NCBI GenBank assembly: GCA_049325055.1
Contig: JBMOPB010000121.1
Location: forward strand, 1 to 22,955
DNA length: 22,955 bases
Source of the DNA: BRHc4a sp049325055
GTDB taxonomy: Bacteria; Bacillota; Desulfotomaculia; Desulfotomaculales; Desulfocucumaceae
Direction of reading: 5' to 3'
The notes beneath the pieces are model-generated. The model was not told where the DNA came from and made no database searches. It worked only from the letters and a program-made list of their open reading frames with translations. The position numbers and the translations under genes were made by a program. Below are positions 1 to 5,762 of this stretch, one piece after another. Every line of letters starts with the position of its first letter. The stretch's first letter is position 1.

Positions 1-1
1 G

Positions 2-454
2 CTAGCCCCGGGCGGCCTTTTCCATGTTCCGGGCCAGTTCAATCTTTTCTTCCACCGAGGTGTCTATAATGGTACTGTCGTACAGATCCAGATCAGGGTA
101 TGAGGGCGCCGGCCCGGGCATTACCCTGAAGCCGTCCTCGGCCGACCGCTGTGCGTTTGCCAGGGCCTGGCCAAGCATCTCTTCCATGGTGTCGCTGTTT
201 AAATCCGATGTATATGCAAAACCCACCCTGTTTCCCTTCATCAGCCTTATGCCAAGGCCTCTTTCCTCGGCCAGCTTTATAGTTTCAACCTGTCCCTCAC
301 GGACCTCCACCAGGAGTTCCCTGTTATTGGAGAGATAAGCCTCTGCCATGTCGGCTCCCCGCCGCATCGCCGATTCAATTGCACGGCTGCCGAGATGTTT
401 TAAATCAACGGTGTTGCTTATGGGTATCACCTCCGCGGGTAATTGTACATACAA
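2..454 (-). CDS. TldD/PmbA-family metalloprotease-like protein, N-terminal part (runs off the left edge)
   Basis: The 150 visible residues resemble the N-terminal domain of TldD/PmbA proteins. Examples are the segment RGADMAEAYLSNN, then VREGQVETIKLAEERGLGIRL and the GFAYTSDLN motif, which recur in this family. In E. coli, TldD/TldE form a protease that processes modified peptides and antitoxins; its role in this organism is unknown. The catalytic HExxxH region would lie beyond the window, so activity cannot be judged. The ATG at 454 has no ribosome binding site. A strong GGAGGTG (434-428) lies inside the frame and points to an ATA codon at 421 after a 6-nt spacer, so the real protein may be 11 residues shorter with a non-standard start. 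The family call is secure, TldD versus PmbA/TldE is not. Confidence 0.85.
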   Translation of the reverse strand: MYVQLPAEVIPISNTVDLKHLGSRAIESAMRRGADMAEAYLSNNRELLVEVREGQVETIKLAEERGLGIRLMKGNRVGFAYTSDLNSDTMEEMLGQALANAQRSAEDGFRVMPGPAPSYPDLDLYDSTIIDTSVEEKIELARNMEKAARG

Positions 455-530
455 AAAACGTCAATGTTTTGCCTGGTTATTATCATAAGTAATATTCCAT
501 ATTTGCATACCTATTCCTCCGGAAGAAATG

Positions 531-555
531 AAAAAACTGCTTGTTAAGCAGTTTT
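531..555 (-). terminator. Rho-independent terminator of the YabG-like gene
   Basis: The stem AAAACTGCTT (533-542) pairs with AAGCAGTTTT (546-555) around a 3-nt loop. Read on the minus strand it lies just after the stop of the 570-785 gene and ends in a run of six T. The A/T-rich flanks make it potentially bidirectional. Confidence 0.75.
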
Positions 556-569
556 CTCAGACAGCTGTT

Positions 570-785
570 TTAGTGAACGTGAGTGCTTGTGGTGGTTAGC
601 GCAAACAGGTGCCTTGCTGAAACCGGAGCCAGGTCCTGAACGGCGGCTTCCATAATCAGGTTGGGGTCAAGGAGGGCAAGTATGGCCACCCTCTGCCCCG
701 TCTCCTGGTTGGTGTAAAATCCTAAAATACAGAATTGCATATCTTCGCCATATACTTTGCGGGTGACTATGTCACCAATTTTCAT
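570..785 (-). CDS. Small protein resembling the N-terminal domain of sporulation protease YabG
   Basis: This 71-residue protein begins MKIGDIVTRKVYGEDMQFCI and continues with a hydrophobic core (RVAILALLDPNLIMEA, then VQDLAPV). The pattern, GD(I/M)V.RKSY..D..FRI followed by a short beta-rich stretch, is how I recall the first ~60 residues of YabG, a sporulation-specific protease of about 290 residues that processes coat proteins. The protease domain is absent: a stop follows and then a clear terminator. So this is a free-standing domain or a truncated paralogue, not a full protease. The start at 785 is chosen because a GGGGGT ribosome binding site sits 6 nt upstream; an in-frame TTG at 800 lacks one. 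The resemblance is from memory and not from a search. Confidence 0.6.
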   Translation of the reverse strand: MKIGDIVTRKVYGEDMQFCILGFYTNQETGQRVAILALLDPNLIMEAAVQDLAPVSARHLFALTTTSTHVH

Positions 786-1118
786 TTCAATACCCCCCAA
801 GTTAGCAAACTGCTGTCCGGGGGATCCGCTCTGGCGGGTCCCTCCTTAACAAAAAAATAATAACTCCCAAAAATGAAGGGCGTTAATATTGCAGGGCTCT
901 TCATATTTAACATATGCCTTTTTCGGCACAGTTGTGTATATTACTTTAAGTTGTTTGTTATTAAGATGCTGGAACGCCCTCCAGATTTATCTGATACATG
1001 CCCGGCCCGTTTTGCATAATTTAACATTTTATGAAAACAATATAAATAATGTCTGCCGTGTCAGATTTATTTTAAGAAGACGGTATGGCAAAAAACGAAG
1101 CGTCCGGGAGGAATCAAA
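786..1118. other. Divergent intergenic region between the YabG-like gene and the DUF3243 gene
   Basis: I see no convincing gene here; an 80-codon plus-strand frame across it has no ribosome binding site and a low-complexity composition. The minus-strand leader of the YabG-like gene contains an unused GGAGGG (846-841) and a hairpin (821-842). Toward the DUF3243 gene there is a TATAAA (1041-1046) preceded by TTAACA (1021-1026) with a 14-nt spacer, which is too short for a confident promoter call. AGGGCGTT near 876 has an inverted copy AACGCCCT near 972. Confidence 0.4.
821..842 (-). promoter_or_regulatory. Hairpin in the 5' leader of the YabG-like gene
   Basis: GGGATCCGC (821-829) pairs with GCGGGTCCC (834-842) around a TCTG loop, with one mismatch in a 9-bp stem. 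On the minus strand it lies about 36 nt upstream of the gene start. It shows no U-tract, so it is more likely a leader structure than a terminator. No known riboswitch is recognised. Confidence 0.35.
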
Positions 1119-1385
1119 ATGGATTTTTTAAGCAATGCCAAAACCGACTGGGACAACTGGAAGAGGTTTCTGTCGCAGGCGGTGGAATTTGCTGAGGAAC
1201 TGGGAATATCCAGGGACAGAATCTCAGCCCTGGCCCGCCAGGCGGGGGATGTGCTGGCCGACACCGTTCCGCCGGCCAATCCGGAGCAAAAGGTGCTGAA
1301 AGAGCTTTGGAGCGTGTCGGACCAGCAGGAAAAGCAGGTGCTGGCCAATCTCATGACAAAGCTTTGCAGCGGGCAGAGGGTATGA
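1119..1385 (+). CDS. DUF3243 family protein (YmfJ-like)
   Basis: The 88-residue protein matches the DUF3243 pattern known from B. subtilis YmfJ. It has an N-terminal DWDNWKRFL motif, a middle GISRDRISALARQAGDVLADTV segment, and a C-terminal LKELWSVSDQQEKQVLANLMTKL helix. The length is normal for the family. It is predicted to be soluble and mostly alpha-helical, and its molecular function is not established. The ATG at 1119 follows a good GGGAGG ribosome binding site with an 8-nt spacer. A hairpin directly after the stop suggests a single-gene transcript. It is one of few plus-strand genes in this part of the window and has no functional partner next to it. Confidence 0.85.
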   Translation: MDFLSNAKTDWDNWKRFLSQAVEFAEELGISRDRISALARQAGDVLADTVPPANPEQKVLKELWSVSDQQEKQVLANLMTKLCSGQRV

Positions 1386-1388
1386 AAA

Positions 1389-1416
1389 CAGGGCGTCCTG
1401 AAAAAGGGGCGCCCTG
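1389..1416 (+). terminator. Hairpin after the DUF3243 gene
   Basis: CAGGGCGTCC (1389-1398) pairs with GGGCGCCCTG (1407-1416), with one G-T pair, starting 4 nt after the stop. The following ACTATTTAT is only weakly T-rich, so termination efficiency is uncertain. Confidence 0.6.
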
Positions 1417-1553
1417 ACTATTTATGGCAGCTATTTCTTCCTTATAGCAGGGCTGATGCTGCTGGATCTTCTGGCGGAAACGCTGGGATTACTGAAGACA
1501 GAAAGTCATATTGATTAAGGGTGGTTTTGCTGACATTGATCTCAACATAGTCA

Positions 1554-1588
1554 AACAGGGCTTCAGCCATTGCTGAAACCCTGTTTTT
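1554..1588. terminator. Strong hairpin between the DUF3243 gene and tRNA-Leu, probably a bidirectional terminator
   Basis: AACAGGGCTTCAGC pairs with GCTGAAACCCTGTT across a CATT loop, with one mismatch. On the plus strand it is followed by a T-run, so it can end transcripts coming from 1119-1518. On the minus strand it begins at the last base of the encoded CCA of the tRNA and could form its 3' trailer stem. Confidence 0.75.
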
Positions 1589-1674
1589 GGTGCGGCAGAA
1601 GGGACTTGAACCCCCACACCCTGACGGGCATAAGAACCTGAATCTTACGCGTCTGCCAATTCCGCCACTGCCGC
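1588..1674 (-). tRNA. tRNA-Leu (anticodon CAG), CCA encoded
   Basis: The acceptor GCGGCAG pairs with CTGCCGC, followed by discriminator A and an encoded CCA. The D-arm sequence is GGCGGAATTGGCAGACGC, the anticodon stem is TAAGA/TCTTA with loop TTCAGGT, so the anticodon is CAG and reads CUG. A long class II variable arm (TGCCCGTCAGGGTGT) and a T-arm GGGGGTTCAAGTCCC follow. These are all standard leucine tRNA features. The gene has its own promoter upstream and a hairpin directly at the 3' end. Confidence 0.97.
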
Positions 1675-1688
1675 ATGTTTTATTTTTT

Positions 1689-1709
1689 TTGCGCCGTTCC
1701 CGTGCGCAA
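1689..1709 (-). promoter_or_regulatory. Leader hairpin at the start of the tRNA-Leu transcript
   Basis: TTGCGC (1689-1694) and GCGCAA (1704-1709) form a perfect 6-bp inverted repeat right after the predicted -10 box. It would sit at the very 5' end of the tRNA precursor. It may be a processing feature, or incidental. Confidence 0.3.
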
Positions 1710-1714
1710 GTACT

Positions 1715-1743
1715 ATATTAACATACGGACATACACGTGTCAA
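1715..1743 (-). promoter_or_regulatory. Sigma-A type promoter of tRNA-Leu
   Basis: On the minus strand, TTGACA (1743-1738) is separated by 17 nt from TAATAT (1720-1715), pointing at the tRNA gene about 40 nt downstream. The -35 box is perfect and the -10 box is a 4/6 match. Confidence 0.65.
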
Positions 1744-1757
1744 CAGGCTGTTCATTT

Positions 1758-1937
1758 TTAATTAAATACATCTCTGACAACCTTTTCAAGCTTTTTTATG
1801 TTTCCGCACTCGAAAATCCTGTGGCAGAAAGGAAAGGGGCATAAACCGACATTATACTGTCTTCCCTGTTCCAGGTGTCAGCTGGCGCCGGATTGAGCCA
1901 GATGACCCTTTTGGCCTTGCGGGAAATTCTGTCCCAT
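1758..1937 (-). pseudogene. Frameshifted 3' remnant of a VWA/CoxE-family gene
   Basis: Minus-strand translation from about 1936 gives LWDRISRKAKRVIWLNPAP followed by DTWNREDSIMSVYAPF, which then loses frame. From about 1833 a second frame continues with CHRIFECGNIKKLEKVVRDV and a TAA at 1758-1760. Together these resemble the conserved C-terminus of CoxE/VWA-containing proteins (VIWLNP..., YAP(Y/F)C, FEC.N...L). In intact operons these proteins act with MoxR-type AAA+ ATPases in metalloenzyme maturation. The remainder of the gene is missing: upstream homology stops exactly where a dispersed AACCACAGAG repeat begins (1938). Both the frameshift and the truncation argue that this is dead. Assignment is from motif memory. 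Confidence 0.6.
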
Positions 1938-1957
1938 AACCACAGAGAACACTGAGG
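1938..1957 (+). repeat. Dispersed AACCACAGAG repeat, copy 1
   Basis: AACCACAGAGAACACTGAGG belongs to a family with further copies at 2643, 16696, 16855 (inverted) and 22750 (inverted), all between genes. This copy marks the truncation point of the CoxE remnant. Confidence 0.65.
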
Positions 1958-1970
1958 TATTTATTATTAA

Positions 1971-2160
1971 CTAATTCTTAGCCGGAGCGTACGAGGGGGG
2001 AGGACCTTTCAGGCCGGAGTGTATGTTCCGGAGGTTGTTACCGGCTCTTGGCAACGGAGCATACGGAATGCCGGCACAGCCGCAGGACGCGGCTGGAGCC
2101 CGAATAGTGCTTGGATGCACGTATGAGGGCGTACGGCAGGCCCTGAGCCCGGACTGAAAA
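1971..2160. other. GC-rich, internally repetitive intergenic segment
   Basis: About 190 bp of GC-rich sequence lies between AT-rich flanks. Three near-identical 11-mers occur in direct orientation: CGGAGCGTACG (1983-1993), CGGAGTGTATG (2015-2025) and CGGAGCATACG (2055-2065). A GCCGC/GCGGC hairpin follows near 2079-2093. An 81-codon minus-strand frame spans the segment but has no ribosome binding site or family resemblance. It could be a repeat element or a structured RNA; I cannot identify it. Confidence 0.35.
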
Positions 2161-2195
2161 CCGCACCCCCGGCCACATATTTTTATTGCTTGTGG
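2161..2195. repeat. 35-bp GGCCACA...TTGTGG intergenic repeat, copy 1
   Basis: This 35-bp block matches 15644-15678 at 32 of 35 positions. Its core is an inverted repeat: CCACA at one end and TGTGG at the other, flanking an A/T-rich centre ending ATTGCT. Both copies lie just beyond the stop of a minus-strand gene (yjbQ here, ahbB at the other locus). Confidence 0.75.
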
Positions 2196-2221
2196 ACGGA
2201 AAGAGATTTTCATCATAGAAA

Positions 2222-2626
2222 CTATGTTCCTTCTATACGTACCCAGACCTTTCTTTTCCTGGGGCCGTCAAACTCGCAGAAAAATATGCCCTGCCAGGTG
2301 CCCAAAAGAAGATTGCCTCCATTTATAAAAACCGTAACCGAGCTGCCCATCATGGAAGCCTTTATGTGGGCGTCTGAATTCCCCTCGCTGTGGCGATAGT
2401 CGCCATTTTCCGGGACCAGCCTTTCAAGGGCGGCTACAATATCACGAACAACGGTGGGGTCGGCGTTCTCGTTTATGGTGACACCGGCAGTGGTGTGGGG
2501 GACGAAAACCGTGGCAGCCCCTTCCCTTATCCCCAGGCCCGAGACAAGACCCTGTACTTTTTCGGTAATGGTTATAAACTGCACCCTTCTCTCACTCTTC
2601 AGCTCCAGTGTGGCCACCGGCGCCAT
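2222..2626 (-). CDS. yjbQ: YjbQ family protein (UPF0047)
   Basis: The 134-residue protein carries all three hallmark blocks of the YjbQ/UPF0047 family: FVPHTTAGVTINENADP (about 42-58), YRHSEGNSDAHIKASMMGSS (about 76-95), and GTWQGIFFCEFDGPR near the C-terminus. These supply the conserved His/Glu/Asp cluster of the beta-barrel active site. Family members have weak thiamine phosphate synthase activity in E. coli, but the physiological role is not settled. Length is typical. The ATG at 2626 has an excellent AAGGAGGG ribosome binding site 5 nt upstream. The gene stands alone, flanked by dispersed repeats on both sides. Confidence 0.93.
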   Translation of the reverse strand: MAPVATLELKSERRVQFITITEKVQGLVSGLGIREGAATVFVPHTTAGVTINENADPTVVRDIVAALERLVPENGDYRHSEGNSDAHIKASMMGSSVTVFINGGNLLLGTWQGIFFCEFDGPRKRKVWVRIEGT

Positions 2627-2642
2627 AAAAACCCTCCTTTTT

Positions 2643-2662
2643 AACCACAGAGATCACAGAGG
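2643..2662 (+). repeat. Dispersed AACCACAGAG repeat, copy 2
   Basis: AACCACAGAGATCACAGAGG lies a few bases upstream of the yjbQ ribosome binding site. It differs from copy 1 at 2 of 20 positions. Confidence 0.7.
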
Positions 2663-2720
2663 TCATATAGATATCTATTAACACCGTAAATAGTTCGTAT
2701 ATAAAACAGAATATCATATA

Positions 2721-2744
2721 ATAACCGGCCCAATGGCCGGTTAT
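2721..2744 (-). terminator. Terminator-like hairpin between rex and yjbQ
   Basis: ATAACCGGCC pairs perfectly with GGCCGGTTAT over a 4-nt loop. On the minus strand, downstream of rex, it is followed by a moderately T-rich TATATGATATTCTG. It probably ends the rex transcript. Confidence 0.6.
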
Positions 2745-2766
2745 AAGAAAATCTCAAGGTATTCTT

Positions 2767-2787
2767 GATTCTGGATTCTGGATTCTG
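2767..2787 (+). repeat. GATTCTG tandem repeat, copy 1
   Basis: Three perfect tandem units of the heptamer GATTCTG lie directly downstream of rex. Related A/T-rich strings occur at 15708, 18904 and 18975. Confidence 0.7.
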
Positions 2788-2804
2788 CCGCCCCGCAGGG
2801 CGGC
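2787..2804 (-). terminator. GC-rich hairpin just after the rex stop
   Basis: GCCGCCC (2787-2793) and GGGCGGC (2798-2804) form a perfect 7-bp stem with a 4-nt loop, 4 nt beyond the rex stop. No T-run follows on the minus strand, so it may protect the 3' end rather than terminate. Confidence 0.4.
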
Positions 2805-2807
2805 TGT

Positions 2808-3449
2808 TTATACATTCTGGGCAGACTTGAAACCCAGGTTGAAGGTCAGTATTTCCAGCTTTACCGAAAGGTCTACATTTCTTACTTCGATGTGTTCCGG
2901 CAGGGTAAGAGGCAGGGGCGCAAAATTCAGAACTGCCTGTATACCTGTTTTTATCATGAAATTGGCCACTTCCTGCGCGGCCCTGGTGGGTGTGGCGATT
3001 ATACCGATCTTTACATTGTGCTCTTTTATTACATCCGGCATGGCTTCCATGGGAAGCACCTCCAGGTCGTTGATTCTCTTGCCTATCTTGGTGAGGTCGT
3101 TGTCAAAGACACCCACAATGCTGAATCCCCTCATATTGAAACCCTTATATGTGCAAAGGGCGTAACCCAGGTTCCCGGCCCCTACCAGAACGAGGTTCCA
3201 GTGACGGTCAAGCCCCAGTATTTTCAAAGTATAGCGCATCAGATCCTTTACGTTGTATCCCACTCCCCTGGTGCCAAATTCGCCGAAATAGGCAAGGTCC
3301 TTCCTGACTTGCGCCGGGGACACCCCCACTCCGTCGGCTATCTCTCCGGAAGATACAGAAGTTATACCGTTACGGTCAAGCCTCTCCAGGTATCGTGAAT
3401 ATATTGACAGCCTGGTAACCGTAGCCTCCGGGACCCTCAATGTTTTCAC
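2808..3449 (-). CDS. rex: Redox-sensing transcriptional repressor Rex
   Basis: Rex senses the NADH/NAD+ ratio and represses fermentation and respiration genes when NADH is low. The 213-residue product has an N-terminal winged helix (about 1-80, with SSGEIADGVGVSPAQVRKDL and YFGEFGTRGVGY). A Rossmann domain follows, with GAGNLGYAL at 90-98, FDND at 115-118 and ATPTRAAQEVA at 152-162. The C-terminal helix is the domain-swapping helix. The GTG at 3449 is preferred because AAGGAGG lies 9 nt upstream and the resulting length matches the family. The open frame extends 32 codons further upstream, but that sequence is low-complexity. A near-consensus promoter is present upstream. No convincing Rex box (TTGTGA/TTAACAA type) was found in front of it. 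Confidence 0.96.
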   Translation of the reverse strand: MKTLRVPEATVTRLSIYSRYLERLDRNGITSVSSGEIADGVGVSPAQVRKDLAYFGEFGTRGVGYNVKDLMRYTLKILGLDRHWNLVLVGAGNLGYALCTYKGFNMRGFSIVGVFDNDLTKIGKRINDLEVLPMEAMPDVIKEHNVKIGIIATPTRAAQEVANFMIKTGIQAVLNFAPLPLTLPEHIEVRNVDLSVKLEILTFNLGFKSAQNV

Positions 3450-3549
3450 CGACCGCCGCCTCCTTACTAAAGTATTGTTATTAAAAGAACTTGATTTATA
3501 AATTCTGAAATTAAAAAATTTATAGTTAATAAATTCACATGACAATAAT

Positions 3550-3578
3550 TTTATATCATTTGTTCATTTACATGTCAA
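3550..3578 (-). promoter_or_regulatory. Sigma-A promoter of rex
   Basis: On the minus strand TTGACA (3578-3573), a 17-nt spacer and TATAAA (3555-3550) lie about 100 nt upstream of the rex GTG. This is a near-perfect housekeeping promoter in the short space after the cyclase gene, so rex is probably transcribed on its own. Confidence 0.75.
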
Positions 3579-3620
3579 ATTTTAATTATATCCGGTTATT
3601 ACCGCATAATTGGCTATACT

Positions 3621-4217
3621 TTATAAGCCTTTCAATAAAACCCTTGCCGGCGCCCCATCCATTCCGCAAAGCAGTAGGGGAAGGCAGTACATTCTATACA
3701 GTCCCGCCGGGACGTTATCCAGGTACAGGTTCTCCACTATTACCACACCGGCATTAAGCAGTATGCCGTGGCTTTCGGACGACCCCGGCGGGTCTGGCGA
3801 GGGCGAGTCGAGACCAACCAGCAGGATACCTTTGTCAACCAGGTAGCGAGCTGCACCCGGTGTGAGAAAAGTGTAATCGCTGAAGCCCTTTTCAGGCCGG
3901 TAGCCGGTTTTGAAAACCACCCTCCGGCTCTTTTCCAGCACCGGCAGATGATCCATTCTTATTTCCGGGGTGTCCTGAAGGTCGCAGAGAAGGGCTTCCC
4001 CCACAAGTATGGCCGGGTCAATGCCGTCAACAGTATTACCATCCCTTATATAATGGAAGGGGGCGTCAACGTGGGTTCCGGTGTGGGTACCCATGGTGAT
4101 GCTGTGAAGGCTTACCCCGTCACGGGCTATATCAAGAACCCGGTTGAACGACACCTCCGGGTCTCCTGGAAATACCGGCATACCCGGGTGCATGGGCCGG
4201 GTGACGTCGTAAAACAT
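3621..4217 (-). CDS. Cyclase family protein (kynurenine formamidase-like metal hydrolase)
   Basis: The 198-residue protein belongs to the cyclase family (PF04199), whose members hydrolyse amide or ester bonds, for example N-formylkynurenine. The metal-binding signature HTGTHVDAPFH is at 45-55, and the N-terminus DVTRPMHPGMPVFPGDP is typical. A downstream LDSPSPDPPGSSESHGILL block carries the conserved Asp/Ser/His, ending in the GMDGAPARVLL C-terminus. The substrate cannot be told; there are no tryptophan catabolism genes nearby. The start at 4217 has a weak GGAG 11 nt upstream. Its neighbours (rex, an FAD oxidoreductase) are in the same direction but spaced, so co-transcription is uncertain. 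Confidence 0.88.
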   Translation of the reverse strand: MFYDVTRPMHPGMPVFPGDPEVSFNRVLDIARDGVSLHSITMGTHTGTHVDAPFHYIRDGNTVDGIDPAILVGEALLCDLQDTPEIRMDHLPVLEKSRRVVFKTGYRPEKGFSDYTFLTPGAARYLVDKGILLVGLDSPSPDPPGSSESHGILLNAGVVIVENLYLDNVPAGLYRMYCLPLLLCGMDGAPARVLLKGL

Positions 4218-4350
4218 CTGGTGAAATCTCCAGCCGTACAGTGTGATAGTTTATCTTGTGTCCGCCAATAACATATATAGGTATACATCTTAATTAATGG
4301 CCCGTCAATAAAATTTCTCTAAAATGGCCAAAAATACATTTGAATTGTCG

Positions 4351-5430
4351 TCAAATGTTCTTAAAGCTGTTTAGCAGCGCCTTGAGATGGCCGGCCGCCG
4401 CCGTTCCCATCCGGACAAAATCGATATTGGTGTTGTATATAATGTGCTTTAGCCCGGGGACAGACAGCACCTTCATCAAAAAATCAAGCTGGTCGTTCTT
4501 TGCCTTGTTAAAAATGTCTCTCAATACCAGGGAGTGCATCATGTCCTCCTTGAGCTGGGTCAGCAGGTCCTCGTAATTCCTGCCGGTGGCTATGGCCCTC
4601 CCGGCCAGCACGCCGCTTTTTATTGCCGATATCAGGCCGAATCCCAGGAAAGGCTCCAGGAAACCCCCGGCAATACCCACAAACAAAATGTTTCCAACCT
4701 GGTGCGGATAAACGAACCCGGCATTGTGCTCCAGTACCACTTCATTCATCAGGTCATAGCCGAGATTTTCCAGCTTCCAGAAAAGCTCCCATTTTTCCCT
4801 GGCTTTCTCCACTGTGCTTTCCGGCACAACCAGTCCCAAAAAGGCCCTTTTTTCCTCCAGAGGGACAAGGTAAGCGTAGGCGGTGCCGCTGTACCTGGTG
4901 TCCACCCACATCAGCATCCTTGTCATGTCAAATTTCCCGGTCACCGTGCCCCCGATGAGGTTGGTGGGGAAAACCAGTGACCAGACTCCCTCCGCCCTGC
5001 TGGCGTCATAGCTGCCGGTGGCCACCACCACGTAGTCATACTGCCGGGACAGATCGAGATAGTCCGCCATGGTGTTGGTTACCAGTGTTGACTTTATTTT
5101 GCTGTAGAGCTGGCTTTCCACGGTTACCGGGTCGTGTCCCCTCTGGAGAAAGTACCCGAGCTTTCCGTATGCGGTGGCTTTTTTATACGGCGATTTCATT
5201 GCAATTGACTTTATGACGCCTGTTGGGTGAAGGTCAATACCAAACTTATCCCTGAGGTGGACCAGAGGGTCGTAGGGCCTGGTAAAGAGCTGTAGCACCG
5301 CCGCGGTGTGGTCGAAAAGCTCGCCGGGCCGGTGCCTTTTTTCAAACACCACCGGGTATATACCGTGCCTTTCCAATTCGTGGGCGCATGCCAGTCCGGA
5401 TGGCCCGGCCCCGATAACTGCCACTTTCAC
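4351..5430 (-). CDS. FAD/NAD(P)-binding oxidoreductase, geranylgeranyl-reductase-like fold
   Basis: The 359-residue flavoprotein has an N-terminal dinucleotide-binding motif IGAGPSGLACAHEL (6-19) with Glu30 in VVFEKR for the ribose. A second motif YDYVVVATGS follows at 131-140, and a late GNILFVGIAGGFLEPFLGFGL block at 247-265 occupies the place of the usual GDAAGxxxPxxGxGI flavin motif. The Asp normally found there is replaced (GIAGG), which is unusual. The C-terminal ~80 residues are helical. The best guess is the geranylgeranyl reductase / FixC-like superfamily; the substrate is unknown. GTG at 5430 is preceded by AGGAGG with a 10-nt spacer. Two small plus-strand genes diverge from it. Confidence 0.8.
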   Translation of the reverse strand: MKVAVIGAGPSGLACAHELERHGIYPVVFEKRHRPGELFDHTAAVLQLFTRPYDPLVHLRDKFGIDLHPTGVIKSIAMKSPYKKATAYGKLGYFLQRGHDPVTVESQLYSKIKSTLVTNTMADYLDLSRQYDYVVVATGSYDASRAEGVWSLVFPTNLIGGTVTGKFDMTRMLMWVDTRYSGTAYAYLVPLEEKRAFLGLVVPESTVEKAREKWELFWKLENLGYDLMNEVVLEHNAGFVYPHQVGNILFVGIAGGFLEPFLGFGLISAIKSGVLAGRAIATGRNYEDLLTQLKEDMMHSLVLRDIFNKAKNDQLDFLMKVLSVPGLKHIIYNTNIDFVRMGTAAAGHLKALLNSFKNI

Positions 5431-5542
5431 TATAATACTACCTCCTGTGAATTTCCATTTGCAGGGTATACATATCCGGCTCAGTGACAGAATAAAAAGT
5501 AGCTGTAAAATAAACTTTTAAGCGATGGGGAGTGAAAAAGGA

Positions 5543-5749
5543 ATGTCTGTCTTAAATGACCGGGACATTACCAACTACGCCTTCCGGGAGGCCTTGGCCA
5601 GAGAGAGTCACATGAACACCAAGCTTAAGACTATCTACCGTTCCACCAGGGACATCAACATTAAAAAGCTTTGCCTCTCCCTTTTGGCATCGGGTGAAAG
5701 CAGGATGGCCATCCTCAGTAAAGGGATGAAAAACCTCAATATTAAATAG
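5543..5749 (+). CDS. Small helical protein of unknown function (first of a coupled pair)
   Basis: The 68-residue product (starting MSVLNDRDITNYAFREALA) is charged and predicted wholly alpha-helical, with no membrane segment or Cys/His cluster. The opening LNDRDI resembles that of CotF-like coat proteins, but similarity beyond that is not visible, so no family is claimed. The ATG at 5543 is chosen because GGGGAG lies about 10 nt upstream; the ATG at 5525 has no ribosome binding site and overlaps that motif. The stop TAG is part of the TAGGAG ribosome binding site of the next gene, so the two are almost certainly translated together. Its divergent neighbour is the FAD oxidoreductase. Confidence 0.65.
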   Translation: MSVLNDRDITNYAFREALARESHMNTKLKTIYRSTRDINIKKLCLSLLASGESRMAILSKGMKNLNIK

Positions 5750-5762
5750 GAGCTGTCTATTT

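Noticed and set aside
889..1131. Plus-strand 80-codon frame before the DUF3243 gene
   Set aside because: No ribosome binding site, composition typical of translated non-coding A/T-rich DNA, and it overlaps the start of the real gene.
1402..1518. Plus-strand frame giving a membrane-like peptide (SYFFLIAGLMLLDLLAETLG and a polar tail)
   Set aside because: Hydrophobic pattern is attractive, but there is no standard start before the hydrophobic stretch, no ribosome binding site, and it overlaps a hairpin. It could be a gene remnant; not strong enough to list.
1971..2216. Minus-strand 81-codon frame in the GC-rich segment
   Set aside because: Arg/Pro/Gly/Cys-rich translation without a ribosome binding site; more likely frame openness caused by high GC.
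3450..3620. Rex operator upstream of rex
   Set aside because: TTGTTATTAAAAG near 3476 is only a half-match to the clostridial Rex box; no palindrome.
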